From contig NZ_CP089391.1 of the NCBI RefSeq assembly GCF_027594865.1, forward strand, positions 7,470,501 to 7,534,500: a DNA stretch of 64,000 nucleotides. Direction: 5' to 3'. Position 1 is the stretch's first letter. Every line of letters begins with the position of its first letter. The notes under the pieces were generated by a model, which worked only from the letters and a program-made list of their open reading frames with translations, searched no databases and was not told the DNA's origin. Both the position numbers and the translations under genes were made by a program. Source of the DNA: Bradyrhizobium xenonodulans. Its GTDB lineage: Bacteria; Pseudomonadota; Alphaproteobacteria; Rhizobiales; Xanthobacteraceae. Shown here in pieces: positions 29,350-39,900 of this stretch.

Positions 29350-30543
29350 ATGGCTAAATTCCGCACCCTCGACGACGTCGATGTGAAGGGCAAACGCGTG
29401 CTGCTGCGCGTCGATCTCAACGTGCCCATGGACAATGGGCGCGTCAGCGACGCGACCCGGCTCGAGCGCGTCGCGCCGACCATCACCGAAATCTCGGACA
29501 AGGGCGGCAAGGTCATCCTGCTCGCGCATTTCGGTCGTCCCAAGGGCCGCGATGCCAAGGACTCGCTCAAGCCCGTCGCCGAGGCGCTGTCGAAGGTCGT
29601 GAAGAAGCCCGTCGCCTTCGCCGAGGATTGCATCGGCGAGCCCGCGGCCAAGGCCGTGGCTGCACTCAAGGATGGCGACATCCTCTGCCTGGAAAACACC
29701 CGCTTCCACAAAGAGGAAGAAAAGAACGATCCGACCTTCGTCGCGGAATTGGCAAAGCTCGGCGACATCTGGGTCAACGACGCGTTCTCGGCCGCGCACC
29801 GCGCCCACGCCACGACCGAAGGTCTCGGCCACAAGCTGCCGGCCTATGCCGGCCGCACCATGCAGGCCGAGCTCGATGCGCTGGAGAAGGCGCTGGGTTC
29901 GCCGACCAAGCCTGTCATCGCCATCATCGGCGGCGCCAAGGTCTCGACCAAGATCGACCTGCTCGAAAATCTCGTGAGCAAGGTCGATGCGCTCGTCATC
30001 GGCGGCGGCATGGCCAACACCTTCCTGCACGCCCAGGGCGTCGCGGTCGGCAAGTCGCTGGCCGAGAAGGATCTCGCACCGACGGCGCTGCGCATCATGG
30101 AGAAGGCGGAAGCCGCCAATTGCGCGATCATCCTCCCGGTCGACGCCACGGTCGCCTATCATTTCGCGGCCAACGCGCCCTCGCATGCCTATGGGCTCGA
30201 CGCGATCCCGGCCGACGGCATGATCCTCGACGTCGGTCCGCAGTCGATCGCGCGTGTCCACGCCGCGATTGATGACGCGGCCACGCTGGTCTGGAACGGC
30301 CCCCTCGGCGCCTTCGAGATGCAGCCGTTCGACCGCGGCACGATGGCAGCCGCCAAGCATGCCGCCGAGCGCACCAAGGCCAAGAAGCTGATCTCGATCG
30401 CGGGCGGCGGCGACACCGTTGCGGCCCTCAACCAGGCCCATGTGGCCGGGCAATTCACCTATGTTTCGACCGCCGGTGGCGCATTTCTTGAATGGATGGA
30501 AGGCAAGCCCCTGCCCGGCGTCGAAGTTCTGCGCACCAAGTAA
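29350..30543 (+). CDS. pgk: phosphoglycerate kinase
   Basis: A 397-residue two-lobed kinase. N-terminal substrate motif [16 protein letters not shown], then [26 protein letters not shown] [13 protein letters not shown], and the nucleotide lobe with [24 protein letters not shown] and [13 protein letters not shown]. It catalyses 1,3-bisphosphoglycerate to 3-phosphoglycerate interconversion after GAPDH, encoded just upstream. Confidence 0.97.
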   Translation: MAKFRTLDDVDVKGKRVLLRVDLNVPMDNGRVSDATRLERVAPTITEISDKGGKVILLAHFGRPKGRDAKDSLKPVAEALSKVVKKPVAFAEDCIGEPAAKAVAALKDGDILCLENTRFHKEEEKNDPTFVAELAKLGDIWVNDAFSAAHRAHATTEGLGHKLPAYAGRTMQAELDALEKALGSPTKPVIAIIGGAKVSTKIDLLENLVSKVDALVIGGGMANTFLHAQGVAVGKSLAEKDLAPTALRIMEKAEAANCAIILPVDATVAYHFAANAPSHAYGLDAIPADGMILDVGPQSIARVHAAIDDAATLVWNGPLGAFEMQPFDRGTMAAAKHAAERTKAKKLISIAGGGDTVAALNQAHVAGQFTYVSTAGGAFLEWMEGKPLPGVEVLRTK

Positions 30544-30593
30544 TTCGTCGGCAATAAGCAAGCGGCCCTAGGCCCAAACGGAGAGAAAGACAC

Positions 30594-31661
30594 ATGGCTC
30601 GGATCACGTTGCGTCAATTGCTCGACCATGCGGCTGAGAACGATTACGGCGTACCGGCCTTCAACATCAACAACATGGAGCAGGCGCTGGCGATCATGGA
30701 CGCGGCCAATACGGTCGACGCGCCGGTCATCATCCAGGCCTCGCGCGGCGCGCGCTCCTACGCCAACGACATCATGCTCAAGCACATGATGGACGCGGTC
30801 ACCGAAATCTATCCGCACATCCCGGTCTGCGTGCATCTCGACCACGGCAACGAGGCCGCGACCTGCATGACCGCGATCCAGGCCGGCTTCACCTCGGTGA
30901 TGATGGACGGCTCGCTCAAGGCCGACGGCAAGAGCCCGGCCGACTGGACCTACAATGTCGGTGTCACCAAGACCGTCACCGACATGGCCCATCTCGGCGG
31001 CATCTCGGTCGAGGGTGAGCTCGGCGTGCTCGGCTCGCTCGAGACCGGCATGGGCGACAAGGAAGACGGCCACGGCGCCGAAGGCAAGCTGAGCCACGAC
31101 CAGCTGCTGACCAATCCGGACGAGGCCGTGAAGTTCGTCCAGGAGACCAAGGTCGACGCGCTCGCGATCGCGATGGGCACCTCGCATGGCGCCTACAAGT
31201 TCACCCGCAAGCCGGACGGCGACATCCTCGCCATGAAGGTGATCGAGGAGATCCACCGCAAGCTGCCGAACACGCATCTCGTGATGCACGGCTCCTCGTC
31301 AGTGCCGCAGGACCTCCAGGACATCATCAACGAGTTCGGCGGCAAGATGAAGCCGACCTGGGGCGTGCCGGTGGCCGAAATCCAGCGCGGCATCAAGAAC
31401 GGCGTGCGCAAGATCAACATCGACACCGACAACCGCATGGCCATGACCGGCCAGATCCGCAAGGTGTTCAAGGAGCACCCGGAGGAGTTCGACCCGCGCA
31501 AGTACCTGAAGCCCGCGATGGAAGCGATGACCAAGCTGTGCAAGCAGCGGCTCCAGGAATTCAACACGGCAGGGCAGGCCTCCAAGATCAAGAAGGTCCT
31601 GACCACCGCCGAGATGGCCAAGCGCTACGCCAAGGGCGAGCTGGATCCCCGCGTCGCGTAG
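30594..31661 (+). CDS. fba: fructose-bisphosphate aldolase class II (Calvin cycle subtype)
   Basis: A 355-residue zinc aldolase: [20 protein letters not shown], zinc ligand His residues in [10 protein letters not shown], the Glu in [15 protein letters not shown], and phosphate-binding [10 protein letters not shown] and [21 protein letters not shown]-like GGAGAGAAAG precedes the ATG. Followed after a repeat by a class I aldolase, so the cell encodes two unrelated enzymes for the same step side by side. Confidence 0.96.
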   Translation: MARITLRQLLDHAAENDYGVPAFNINNMEQALAIMDAANTVDAPVIIQASRGARSYANDIMLKHMMDAVTEIYPHIPVCVHLDHGNEAATCMTAIQAGFTSVMMDGSLKADGKSPADWTYNVGVTKTVTDMAHLGGISVEGELGVLGSLETGMGDKEDGHGAEGKLSHDQLLTNPDEAVKFVQETKVDALAIAMGTSHGAYKFTRKPDGDILAMKVIEEIHRKLPNTHLVMHGSSSVPQDLQDIINEFGGKMKPTWGVPVAEIQRGIKNGVRKINIDTDNRMAMTGQIRKVFKEHPEEFDPRKYLKPAMEAMTKLCKQRLQEFNTAGQASKIKKVLTTAEMAKRYAKGELDPRVA

Positions 31662-31692
31662 CGATCGCGCGGTGGCGTAGGGCCTCCGGACA

Positions 31693-31801
31693 CACCCTCC
31701 CGTCATTCCGGGACACGCGAGGCGTGGGCCCGGAATCCATAACCACGGCCTGGGGTTATGGATTCCGGGCCTGCGCCGTTCGGCGCATCCCGGAATGACA
31801 G
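31693..31801. repeat. intergenic palindromic repeat (GTCATTCCGGGxxxCCCGGAATGAC type)
   Basis: The element opens with CCGTCATTCCGGGACACGCG and closes with GCGCATCCCGGAATGACAGA; the inner halves GGCCCGGAATCCATAACCAC and GGTTATGGATTCCGGGCC are also complementary. The whole could fold into a long hairpin between the two aldolase genes. Confidence 0.8.
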
Positions 31802-31899
31802 AGAACCCCTTTACCCTGCGACGAACGTTAACTCGGCAATTGCCCGAGAACGGTCTATTTTCACAGGCAAGGGCAGAATCGTTTTGGGAGGACCTCTCG

Positions 31900-32925
31900 A
31901 TGAATCTGACTGAGCTCAACAGGATCGCGACCGCCATGGTCGTGTCAGGCAAGGGCATCCTTGCCGCCGACGAATCCTCCGGCACCATCAAGAAGCGGTT
32001 CGACGCGATCGGCGTGGAATCGACGGAAGGCAATCGCCGCGACTATCGCGAGATGCTATTCCGCTCCAAGGAGGCCATGAGCCAGTATATTTCCGGCGTG
32101 ATCCTCTACGACGAGACGATCTGGCAGGATGCGAAGGACGGCACGCCGCTGGTCAAGCTGATCGAGAGCAGCGGCGCCATTCCCGGCATCAAGGTCGACG
32201 AGGGCACCCAAGCCCTGCCGATGTGCCCGGGTGAACTCGTGACCGTCGGGCTCGACAAGCTCGCCGAGCGGCTGAAGAAATATTACGAGCGCGGCGCGCG
32301 TTTCGCCAAATGGCGCGCGGTGATCGACATCGGCAGCGGCATTCCCTCGATGACCGCGATCGGCGTCAATGCCCACGCGCTGGCGCGTTACGCCGCGCTG
32401 TGCCAGGCCGCGCAGATCGTGCCGATCGTCGAGCCGGAAGTGCTGATGGACGGCGACCACGACATCGACCGCTGCTATGAGGTCACGCAGCGCGTGCTCA
32501 ACAAGACATTCCAGGAATTGCGCGTGCAGCGCGTCGCGCTCGAAGGCATGGTGCTGAAACCGAACATGGCGATCTCAGGCAAGAAGTCACCGACGCAGGC
32601 CTCCGTCGAGAAAGTCGCGGAGAAAACGATCCGGCTGCTGAAGGCCTGCGTGCCGGCGGCGGTGCCGGGCATCGCCTTCCTCTCCGGCGGCCAGTCGGAC
32701 GAGGAGGCAACCGCGCATCTCAACGCCATGCACAAGCTCGGCCCGCTGCCCTGGGGCCTCACCTTCTCCTATGGCCGCGCGCTTCAGGCCGCGCCGCAGA
32801 AGGCCTGGTCCGGCAAGGCCGAGAATGTCGCTGCCGGCCAAAGCGCGTTCAGCCATCGCGCCCGCATGAACGGTCTCGCCTCCAAGGGCGAATGGCAAAG
32901 CAGCCTGGAAAAGAAGGCAGCCTAG
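31900..32925 (+). CDS. fructose-bisphosphate aldolase class I
   Basis: A 341-residue Schiff-base aldolase starting MNLTELNRIATAMVVSGKGI; the motif GILAADESSGTIKKRFDAIG is typical, as are KVDEGTQALP, KWRAVIDIG and FLSGGQSDEEATAHLNAMH. GGGAGG is ten bases before the chosen ATG; upstream frame lies in the repeat. It makes or splits fructose 1,6-bisphosphate without metal. Confidence 0.95.
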   Translation: MNLTELNRIATAMVVSGKGILAADESSGTIKKRFDAIGVESTEGNRRDYREMLFRSKEAMSQYISGVILYDETIWQDAKDGTPLVKLIESSGAIPGIKVDEGTQALPMCPGELVTVGLDKLAERLKKYYERGARFAKWRAVIDIGSGIPSMTAIGVNAHALARYAALCQAAQIVPIVEPEVLMDGDHDIDRCYEVTQRVLNKTFQELRVQRVALEGMVLKPNMAISGKKSPTQASVEKVAEKTIRLLKACVPAAVPGIAFLSGGQSDEEATAHLNAMHKLGPLPWGLTFSYGRALQAAPQKAWSGKAENVAAGQSAFSHRARMNGLASKGEWQSSLEKKAA

Positions 32926-32928
32926 ATC

Positions 32929-33648
32929 TTGTCGAACAAACCGCCTCCGCCGCGCCCGGCGCCGCGTCTCTATCTCGCGACGCCTGTCGTCGATGATCCC
33001 GCTGCGCTTCAAGCCGAGCTGCCCGGCCTGCTTGCCGCCGCCGATGTTGCAGCCGTGCTGCTGCGGCTGAAGGAGACCGACCAGCGCACCATGATCACGC
33101 GCATCAAGGCCTTCGCACCGCCGGTGCAGAAGGCGGGCGCCGCGCTGCTCGTCGACGGCTATCCTGAGCTCGTCGCACGCGGCGGCGCCGACGGCGCGCA
33201 TTTGCCCGGCATCGCCGCGCTGAAAGAGGCGCTGCCATCGCTCAAGCCCGATCGCATCGCCGGCGTCGGCGGGCTGACGACGCGACACCATTCCATGGAT
33301 GCGGGCGAGCTGGGCGCGGACTATTTGCTGTTCGGCGAGCCTGACGCGAAGGGCCAGCGCCCATCGTCCCAGGCGATTGCCGAGCGGCTGGACTGGTGGG
33401 CCGAACTGTTCGAGCCGCCCTGCGTCGGCTATGCGACGTCGCTGGACGAGGCCTACGACTTCGCCGCCAGCGGCGCCGATTTCGTGCTGGTCGGCGAGTT
33501 CATCTGGGCCGATCCGCGTGGACCGAAGGCCGCGCTGATCGAGGCCGACGCCGCGATCAAGAAGGCCTTTGCGGCTGCGCCTCCAGGCCAAGATCCTGAG
33601 GGCCAAGATCCTGGGGACCAAGATCCTGCGGACAGCGAGCACGGCTAG
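32929..33648 (+). CDS. thiamine phosphate synthase-like (ThiE fold) protein
   Basis: A 239-residue TIM-barrel protein, starting at a TTG four bases after the aldolase stop. It has the ThiE-like pattern APRLYLATPVVDDPAAL, VDGYPELVARGGADGAHLPG, GVGGLTTRHHSMDAGELGAD and SGADFVLVGEF. The diphosphate-binding residues are only partly conserved, so true ThiE activity is uncertain. The C-terminus ends in a three-fold Gln-Asp-Pro repeat, from a 15-base tandem repeat at about 33586-33633. Confidence 0.75.
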   Translation: MSNKPPPPRPAPRLYLATPVVDDPAALQAELPGLLAAADVAAVLLRLKETDQRTMITRIKAFAPPVQKAGAALLVDGYPELVARGGADGAHLPGIAALKEALPSLKPDRIAGVGGLTTRHHSMDAGELGADYLLFGEPDAKGQRPSSQAIAERLDWWAELFEPPCVGYATSLDEAYDFAASGADFVLVGEFIWADPRGPKAALIEADAAIKKAFAAAPPGQDPEGQDPGDQDPADSEHG

Positions 33649-33656
33649 CGCCCGAC

Positions 33657-34721
33657 ATGAAGCTCCCGCGCATCACCATTTTGGCCACGCTGCTGCTGAC
33701 GGCGCCCGCGGCCGCGCAGCTCCAGATTACGCCGCCGGCGACGATCCCGAGCCCTTCGGCCGAGAAGCAGAAGCCCAAGCCGCCTCCACCCGCGAAAAAG
33801 AAGGAGGCCGCGCCGGCGCCAAAACCGTCGCCCTCCCCCAAGCCGGCGCTGCCCGCGACGGTGATCCCCGCGCCGGCGGCCGATACGCCCGGTGTCGATC
33901 TGGTGTTCGGCGCCTACCAGCGCGGCCAGTACAAGACCGCGTTCGATCTCGCCACGGCGCGTGCCGCGACCGGCGATCCCAAGGCGATGACCATGCTCGG
34001 CGAGCTCTATTCCAACGCCATGGGCATCCGCCGCGACTACGCCAAGGCGCTCGACTGGTACAAGCGCGCCTCCGATGCCGGCGATCGCGAGGCGATGTTC
34101 GCGCTGGCCATGCTGCGGATGTCCGGCCGCGGCGGCCCGGTGGACAAGGGCGAGGCGGTCAAGCTGATGGCCTCCTCCGCCAAGCTCGGCGAGCCCAAGG
34201 CCGCCTATAACCTCGCTCTGCTGTATCTCGACGGCCAGACCCTGCCGCAGGACGTCAAGCGCTCCGCCGAGCTGCTGCGCCAGGCCGCCGACGCCGGCCT
34301 GCCCGAAGCGCAATACGCGCTCGCGACCTTCTACAAGGAAGGAACCGGCGTACCGAAGGACGCCGAACGCGCGGTGCGTCTGCTCCAGGCCGCGTCGCTG
34401 GCGGACAATGTCGATGCCGAAGTCGAATACGCCATCGCCATGTTCAACGGCACCGGCACGCCGAAGAACCAGCCGGCCGCCGTCGCGTTGCTCCGCAAGG
34501 CCTCCCGCCAGGGCAGTGCGATCGCGCAGAACCGGCTGGCCTGGGTGCTGATCAACGGCATGGGCACGTCCGTGGACAAGGTCGAGGGCTTCAAATGGCA
34601 CCTGGTGGCCAAGACCGCCGGCAAGGGCGATCCGGAGCTCGACAAGCAATTGTCCGATCTGCCGGCCGAGGACCGGTCAAAGGCAGAGGCCGCAGCCAGG
34701 AAATGGCTCGGGACCAAATGA
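33657..34721 (+). CDS. secreted Sel1-repeat protein
   Basis: A 354-residue protein with a signal peptide (MKLPRITILATLLLTAPAAA), a Pro/Lys-rich linker (PKPPPPAKKKEAAPAPKP), and about six Sel1/TPR-like repeats from residue 80, for example AMTMLGELYSNAMGIRRDYA, AAYNLALLYLDGQTLPQDV and AQYALATFYKEGTGVPKDA. Such repeats form a protein-binding solenoid; here it would be periplasmic. Eight bases after the ThiE-like gene, so co-transcribed. Confidence 0.88.
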   Translation: MKLPRITILATLLLTAPAAAQLQITPPATIPSPSAEKQKPKPPPPAKKKEAAPAPKPSPSPKPALPATVIPAPAADTPGVDLVFGAYQRGQYKTAFDLATARAATGDPKAMTMLGELYSNAMGIRRDYAKALDWYKRASDAGDREAMFALAMLRMSGRGGPVDKGEAVKLMASSAKLGEPKAAYNLALLYLDGQTLPQDVKRSAELLRQAADAGLPEAQYALATFYKEGTGVPKDAERAVRLLQAASLADNVDAEVEYAIAMFNGTGTPKNQPAAVALLRKASRQGSAIAQNRLAWVLINGMGTSVDKVEGFKWHLVAKTAGKGDPELDKQLSDLPAEDRSKAEAAARKWLGTK

Positions 34722-34805
34722 CTTGACCTGAAGGCTCCCGCAGGGCACCCAATCCTTCAAACAGGCGCGATTTCGCGCCATTTCCCCCGATCAAGACCAG
34801 AGCTC

Positions 34806-35591
34806 ATGCTGTATTCCGCAACTATCAACGTCATGGTCAAGGCCGCGCGCCGCGCCGGCCGCAGCCTCAAGCGCGATCTCGGCGAGATCGAGCATCTGCA
34901 GGTCTCGCTGAAAGGGCCGGCCAATTTCGTCTCGCTCGCCGACAAGCGCGCCGAGGAGATCGTCTATCAGGACCTCGCCAAGGCCCGGCCCGGCTACGGC
35001 TTCATCGGCGAGGAAGGCGGCACCCGTGAGGGCAGCGACAAGAGTCACACCTGGATCGTCGATCCGCTCGACGGCACCACCAACTTCCTGCACGGCATCC
35101 CGCAATTCGCGATCTCGATCGGCCTCGTCCGTGAGGGCACGATCATTGCGGGCGTGATCTACAATCCCGCCAATGATGAGCTCTATATCGCTGAGCGCGG
35201 CAAGGGCGCCTTCCTCAACGACCAGCGCCTGCGGGTGGCCGGCCGCCGCCAGCTCAACGAATGCGTGGTGGCCTGCGGCCTGCCCCATATCGGCCGCGGC
35301 GACCACGAGGAATTCCGCCGCGAGATGACCGCGATCCAGGACCGCGTCGCCGGCCTGCGCCGCTTCGGCGCCGCCTCCCTCGACCTCGCCTTCGTCGCCG
35401 CCGGCCGCCTCGACGGCTACTGGGAGCGCAACCTGCAATCCTGGGACATCGCCGCCGGTATGCTGATGGTGCGCGAAGCCGGCGGCACGGTGAGCGATAT
35501 CGCTACGCCGGGGGATGCGCTGGTGACCGGGCACGTGGTGTGCGGGAACGAATACGTGCACGGGGAGCTGGTGAAGATTTTGCGGAGGTAA
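34806..35591 (+). CDS. inositol monophosphatase family protein (SuhB-like)
   Basis: A 261-residue Mg-dependent phosphatase. Metal-binding motifs: GFIGEEGGTREG, WIVDPLDGTTNFLHGIP and the C-terminal WDIAAGMLMVREAGG. Acts on inositol phosphates or related sugar phosphates; SuhB homologues also bind RNA polymerase. Last gene of the rightward run that began with tkt. Confidence 0.93.
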   Translation: MLYSATINVMVKAARRAGRSLKRDLGEIEHLQVSLKGPANFVSLADKRAEEIVYQDLAKARPGYGFIGEEGGTREGSDKSHTWIVDPLDGTTNFLHGIPQFAISIGLVREGTIIAGVIYNPANDELYIAERGKGAFLNDQRLRVAGRRQLNECVVACGLPHIGRGDHEEFRREMTAIQDRVAGLRRFGAASLDLAFVAAGRLDGYWERNLQSWDIAAGMLMVREAGGTVSDIATPGDALVTGHVVCGNEYVHGELVKILRR

Positions 35592-35623
35592 GGGCGGCAG
35601 CACGGCGGCTCGATCTGCAACGA

Positions 35624-36754
35624 CTAAGAGTCTTCATCCTCCGACTCGTCTTCGCGATATTCACCGCCGATGGTCAGGCCCTCGATCGTCGTGGCGCCTT
35701 TCGACTTGATCACCCGGCGAAGCGGGACCGAGCTCTCGCTTCGCAAGGCCTCCATCAGCTGTTCCGAATGGGTGACGATCCAGATGTCGGCGCGGCTTGA
35801 TGCCTTGGCGATGAGCCGGGCCAATGGTGCCAGCAGGGACGGATGCAGGCTGGCCTCGGGTTCGTTCAGCGCGATGAACGGCGGAAGCCGATAGCCCATG
35901 AACACCGCGAGAAGGCAGATGTATTTCAGCGTCCCGTCGGATAGTTCATGAGCCCTGAACGGCCGCGGCATCTCCTGCAATTGCAGATCAAACTCGCACA
36001 GGCCCCCCTCTTCCCATGCGCGCAGCTCAGCACCCGGGAATGCATCCTGGATCGCGTCCTGCAGGTCGGTGGCGTCTTGCCGAATGGTATAAAGTGTCGC
36101 CAGGGCCGCAGCCAAATCGCTTCCATCGGCGCTGAGCGAGGGCGTCGTGATCGCCAGGCAGGGCTTTCGTATCGGTGACGCCGGATCGGTGCGAAAGTCG
36201 TGATAGAATCGCCAGCCCAGCATGGCGTTTCTGATCAAATCGATTTCGGGGCATTGCTTGCCATCGGAAAAACCCGCAAGCGCCGTCTCGGACGGCAGCA
36301 CCGCATCCTTGTGGCTGCTCCATGCGCCGCTGTCGCCGCGGACGCTGACGAGCGAATTTTTCCGCTCCATCAGCTGAACCGTTCGCTTGCCCTCCGTCGT
36401 CTCGATACTTTCGGTCTTGATCATCGGCTCGCCGGAAAACGCCGCCTCGAGCGGGCCGGGAAATCCGAGCTCAATGGAATATTTGATCCGGTCGAATCTG
36501 GCTGACAGCCGCAGTCGCCCATCCTCGCCGCGCTTGCGGATGCCGGACCAGCAGACCGAATTCAATCCGCCTTCGTCGGCGATCGTGCGAGTGATCCGCC
36601 CGGTCGCCGCGTCGCGCAACAGCGACAAGGACTTGTAGAGATTGGATTTGCCGACACCATTCTCGCCCACAAACACGGACAGGGGGTGGATGGGAATGGA
36701 GAGCCGCCGGATGGAGCGATAGTTGGAGATCGCAATGTCGGTCGGACGCATCAC
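35624..36754 (-). CDS. AAA21-type ATPase (RecF/OLD-like ABC ATPase)
   Basis: A 376-residue single ABC-type ATPase. Walker A is VFVGENGVGKSNLYKSLSLL, the signature-like helix is HELSDGTLKYICLLAVFMG, and Walker B is FIALNEPEASLHPSLL with VTHSEQLMEAL as switch. The C-terminus is very acidic (EYREDESEDEDS). No TOPRIM or nuclease domain is visible, and no partner gene lies beside it. Such singletons may be repair or defence ATPases; the role is unknown. It converges on the phosphatase gene. Confidence 0.85.
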   Translation of the reverse strand: MMRPTDIAISNYRSIRRLSIPIHPLSVFVGENGVGKSNLYKSLSLLRDAATGRITRTIADEGGLNSVCWSGIRKRGEDGRLRLSARFDRIKYSIELGFPGPLEAAFSGEPMIKTESIETTEGKRTVQLMERKNSLVSVRGDSGAWSSHKDAVLPSETALAGFSDGKQCPEIDLIRNAMLGWRFYHDFRTDPASPIRKPCLAITTPSLSADGSDLAAALATLYTIRQDATDLQDAIQDAFPGAELRAWEEGGLCEFDLQLQEMPRPFRAHELSDGTLKYICLLAVFMGYRLPPFIALNEPEASLHPSLLAPLARLIAKASSRADIWIVTHSEQLMEALRSESSVPLRRVIKSKGATTIEGLTIGGEYREDESEDEDS

Positions 36755-36915
36755 ATGCTCTCAATCGGCGGGCGGTATGTGCATTCACGATGTGACGTGA
36801 ATACATATTCGTTCAATCCAGGGATGCAGTCTGGATTGACGCCTCCGAGAAAGCAAGCGAACGGCCGTTCGACGTCGCGCGTCCAGTTCTGAAGCAATCA
36901 GAACCGATCCGGCGA

Positions 36916-39900
36916 TCAGTGGCCGCCCCTTGCCGGCGCCGGCGGTCCGTACGCCTCGCCGTCCTTCGCCACCTTCGGCTCCCGATCCCCCGCCAGCACG
37001 CGCTGCACCGAGACGAAGAACACCGGCACCATCAGGAGCGCCAGGATCACCACCGCGATCATGCCACCCATCACCACGCTGCCGAGCGATTGCTGGCTGG
37101 CGCCGCCGGCGCCGTGGGCGATGGCCATCGGCAGCACGCCGCAGATGAAGGCGAGGCCGGTCATCAGGATCGGGCGGAAGCGCAGGCGGCAGGCCTCGAT
37201 GGTGGCATCCACCAGCGGCTTGCCTTCCTTGCGCAGGTCCTTGGCGAACTCGATGATCAGGATCGCGTCCTTGGCGGCGAGGCCAATGATGGTGATCAGG
37301 CCGACGGTGAAATAGACGTCGTTGGGCAGGCCGCGCAGCATCGCCGCGACCACCGCGCCGACGATACCGAGCGGCACGGTGAGCAGCACCGCGAGCGGAA
37401 TGGTCCAGCTCTCGTAGAGCGCAGCGAGACACAGGAACACCACGAACACCGAGAGTGCCAGCAGGAACGGGGCCTGCGAGCCAGAGAGCTTCTCCTGGAG
37501 CGACTGGCCGGTCCATTCATAGCCGAAGCCGCGCGGCAAGCGGCCTGCAAGCCGCTCCATCTCGGCGATGGCATCGCCCGAGGTGAAGCCGGGCTTGGCT
37601 TCGCCGGAGATGCGCACCGCCGGATAATAGTTGAAGCCGGCGATCTGCGTCGGGCCGCGCGCCCACTCGACCGTGGCGAAGGAGGAGAACGGCACCAGCT
37701 GGCCGCGGCTGTTCTTGACGTTGTAGTTGAGGATGTCCTCGGTCCGCATGCGGTCGCGGGCGTCGGCCTGCACCACGACGCGCTGCATGCGGCCGCGGTT
37801 CGGAAAGTCGTTGATGTAGTTCGAGCCGAGATTGGTCGAAATCGTGTTGTTGATGTCCTCGAAGGTGACGCCGAAAGCGCCGGCCTTCTCGCGGTCGATC
37901 ATCAGGTTGACCACGCCCGCCTCGGGCAGGCCTTCGATATAGACCTTCTGGAGCACGGGGCTGGCATTGGCCTCGGCAATCAGTTGATCGGCGGCGCGCA
38001 TCAATTGCTGATAGCCCTTCTGACCGCGGTCCTGGAGGCGGAACGAGAAACCCGAGGAGTTGCCGAGATTGTCGATCGGCGGCGGCTGCAGCGCGGAGAT
38101 TTTTGCGTCGCGGATCGACGATCCCAGATCGCGGTTGATGTCGGCGACGATCGCGGAGGCGGCGTCCTTCGGCCCGCGCTCCGACCAGTCCTTCAAGGTG
38201 ATGAAGGCCTGCGCGGTGTTCATGCCCTGCCCGGAGAAGCTGAAGCCGGTGAGGAAGGTGACATCCTTCACGCCGGGGCGTTCGGCGAGATACTTCTCGA
38301 CCTTCTCGATCACGGCCTCGGTGCGAGGGTAGGACGAATCCGACGGCGTCTGCACGTCGGTGGTGACGAAGCCCTGGTCGTCGACGGGCAGGAAGCCGCC
38401 GGGCAGGCTAACGAAGCCCCAGGACAGGCCAACCAGCAGCGCCGCATAGACCAGCATCAGGCGGCCGGTGCGCTTCAGCGAGAAGCCGACGGTGCGGGAA
38501 TAGCCCTCCTTGCCGCCCTCGAGCATGCGGTTGAACCAGCCGAACACGCCCCGCTTCGCATGGCCGTGGCCGGCCGTGACGGGCTTGAGCAAGGTCGCGC
38601 ACAGCGCCGGCGTCAGCGACAGCGCGAGGAAGGCGGAGAAGCCGATTGCGGCGACCATGGTCACCGAGAACTGGCGGTAGATGATGCCGACCGAGCCCGG
38701 GAAGAACGCCATCGGCACGAACACCGCCATCAGCACCAGCGTGATGCCGATGATGGCGCTGGTGATCTGCGACATCGCTTTCCGCGTCGCCTCCTTCGGC
38801 GACAGGCCTTCCTCGGCCATGATGCGTTCGACGTTCTCGACCACGACGATGGCGTCGTCGACGAGGATGCCGACCGCGAGCACCATGCCGAACATCGAGA
38901 GCATGTTGATGGAGTAGCCGGCGAGCAGCAGGACGGTGCAGGCGCCCAGCAGCGCCACCGGCACCACGATGGTCGGGATGATGGTGTAACGGATGTTCTG
39001 GAGGAACAGGAACATCACCACGAACACCAGGACAATGGCTTCCACCAGCGTCGACAGCACCTTCTTGATCGAGGCTTCGACCACGGGCGTGATGTTGTAG
39101 GGGATCTCGTAGGAGATGTTGGCCGGGAAGAAGCGCGACAGCTCCTTCATCTTCTCCTCGACCGCGCTCGCGGTCGCCAGCGCATTGCCGGTCGGCGACA
39201 TCAGCACCGAGAGACCGGCGGTCGGCTTGCCGTTCAGGCGGGTGTTGAACTGGTAGCTGAGGCCGCCGACCTCGATGCGTGCGACGTCGCGCAGACGCAC
39301 GGTCGAACCATCCGCGTTGGCACGCAGGATGATGGCACCGAATTCGTCCGGCGAGGAGAGCTGGCCCTTGACCAGCACCAGCGAGGAGGTGCGCTGGCTC
39401 GACGTCGACGGCTCGGCGCCGATGCTGCCCGAAGCGACCTGCGCGTTCTGCGCGGCGATCGCCTTGTTGACGTCGTCGGCGGTCAGACCATAGCCGACCA
39501 GCTTGGCCGGATCGACCCAGACGCGCAAGCTGCGCTCGGTCGAATAGAGTGTGGCGCGGCCGACGCCTGGAATGCGGCGGATCTCGCCGAGCACGTTGCG
39601 GATCATGAAGTCGCCGAGGCCGACTTCGTCCAGGCTGCCGTCGGTCGAGTTCAGCGTGATGATCTGGAGCACGGCGCTCGAGGCTTCCTCGATCAAAATG
39701 CCCTGCTGGATCACCGCGCGCGGCAGGCGCGCCTCGACGCGCTTGATGCGGTTCTGCACCTCGACGGAGGCCGCGCTGGTATCGGTGCCCGGCTGGAAAT
39801 TGGCGATGATCTCGACCTGGCCGAGCGAGTCGCTGGTCGATTCGAAATTGAGGATGCCGGAGGCGCCGTTGAGCTCCTCCTCGATCAGACGCGTGACGCT

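Noticed and set aside
33586..33633. Tandem 15-base repeat as a mobile or CRISPR-like element
   Set aside because: It is an in-frame triplication in the tail of the ThiE-like gene, only three units long and without spacers.
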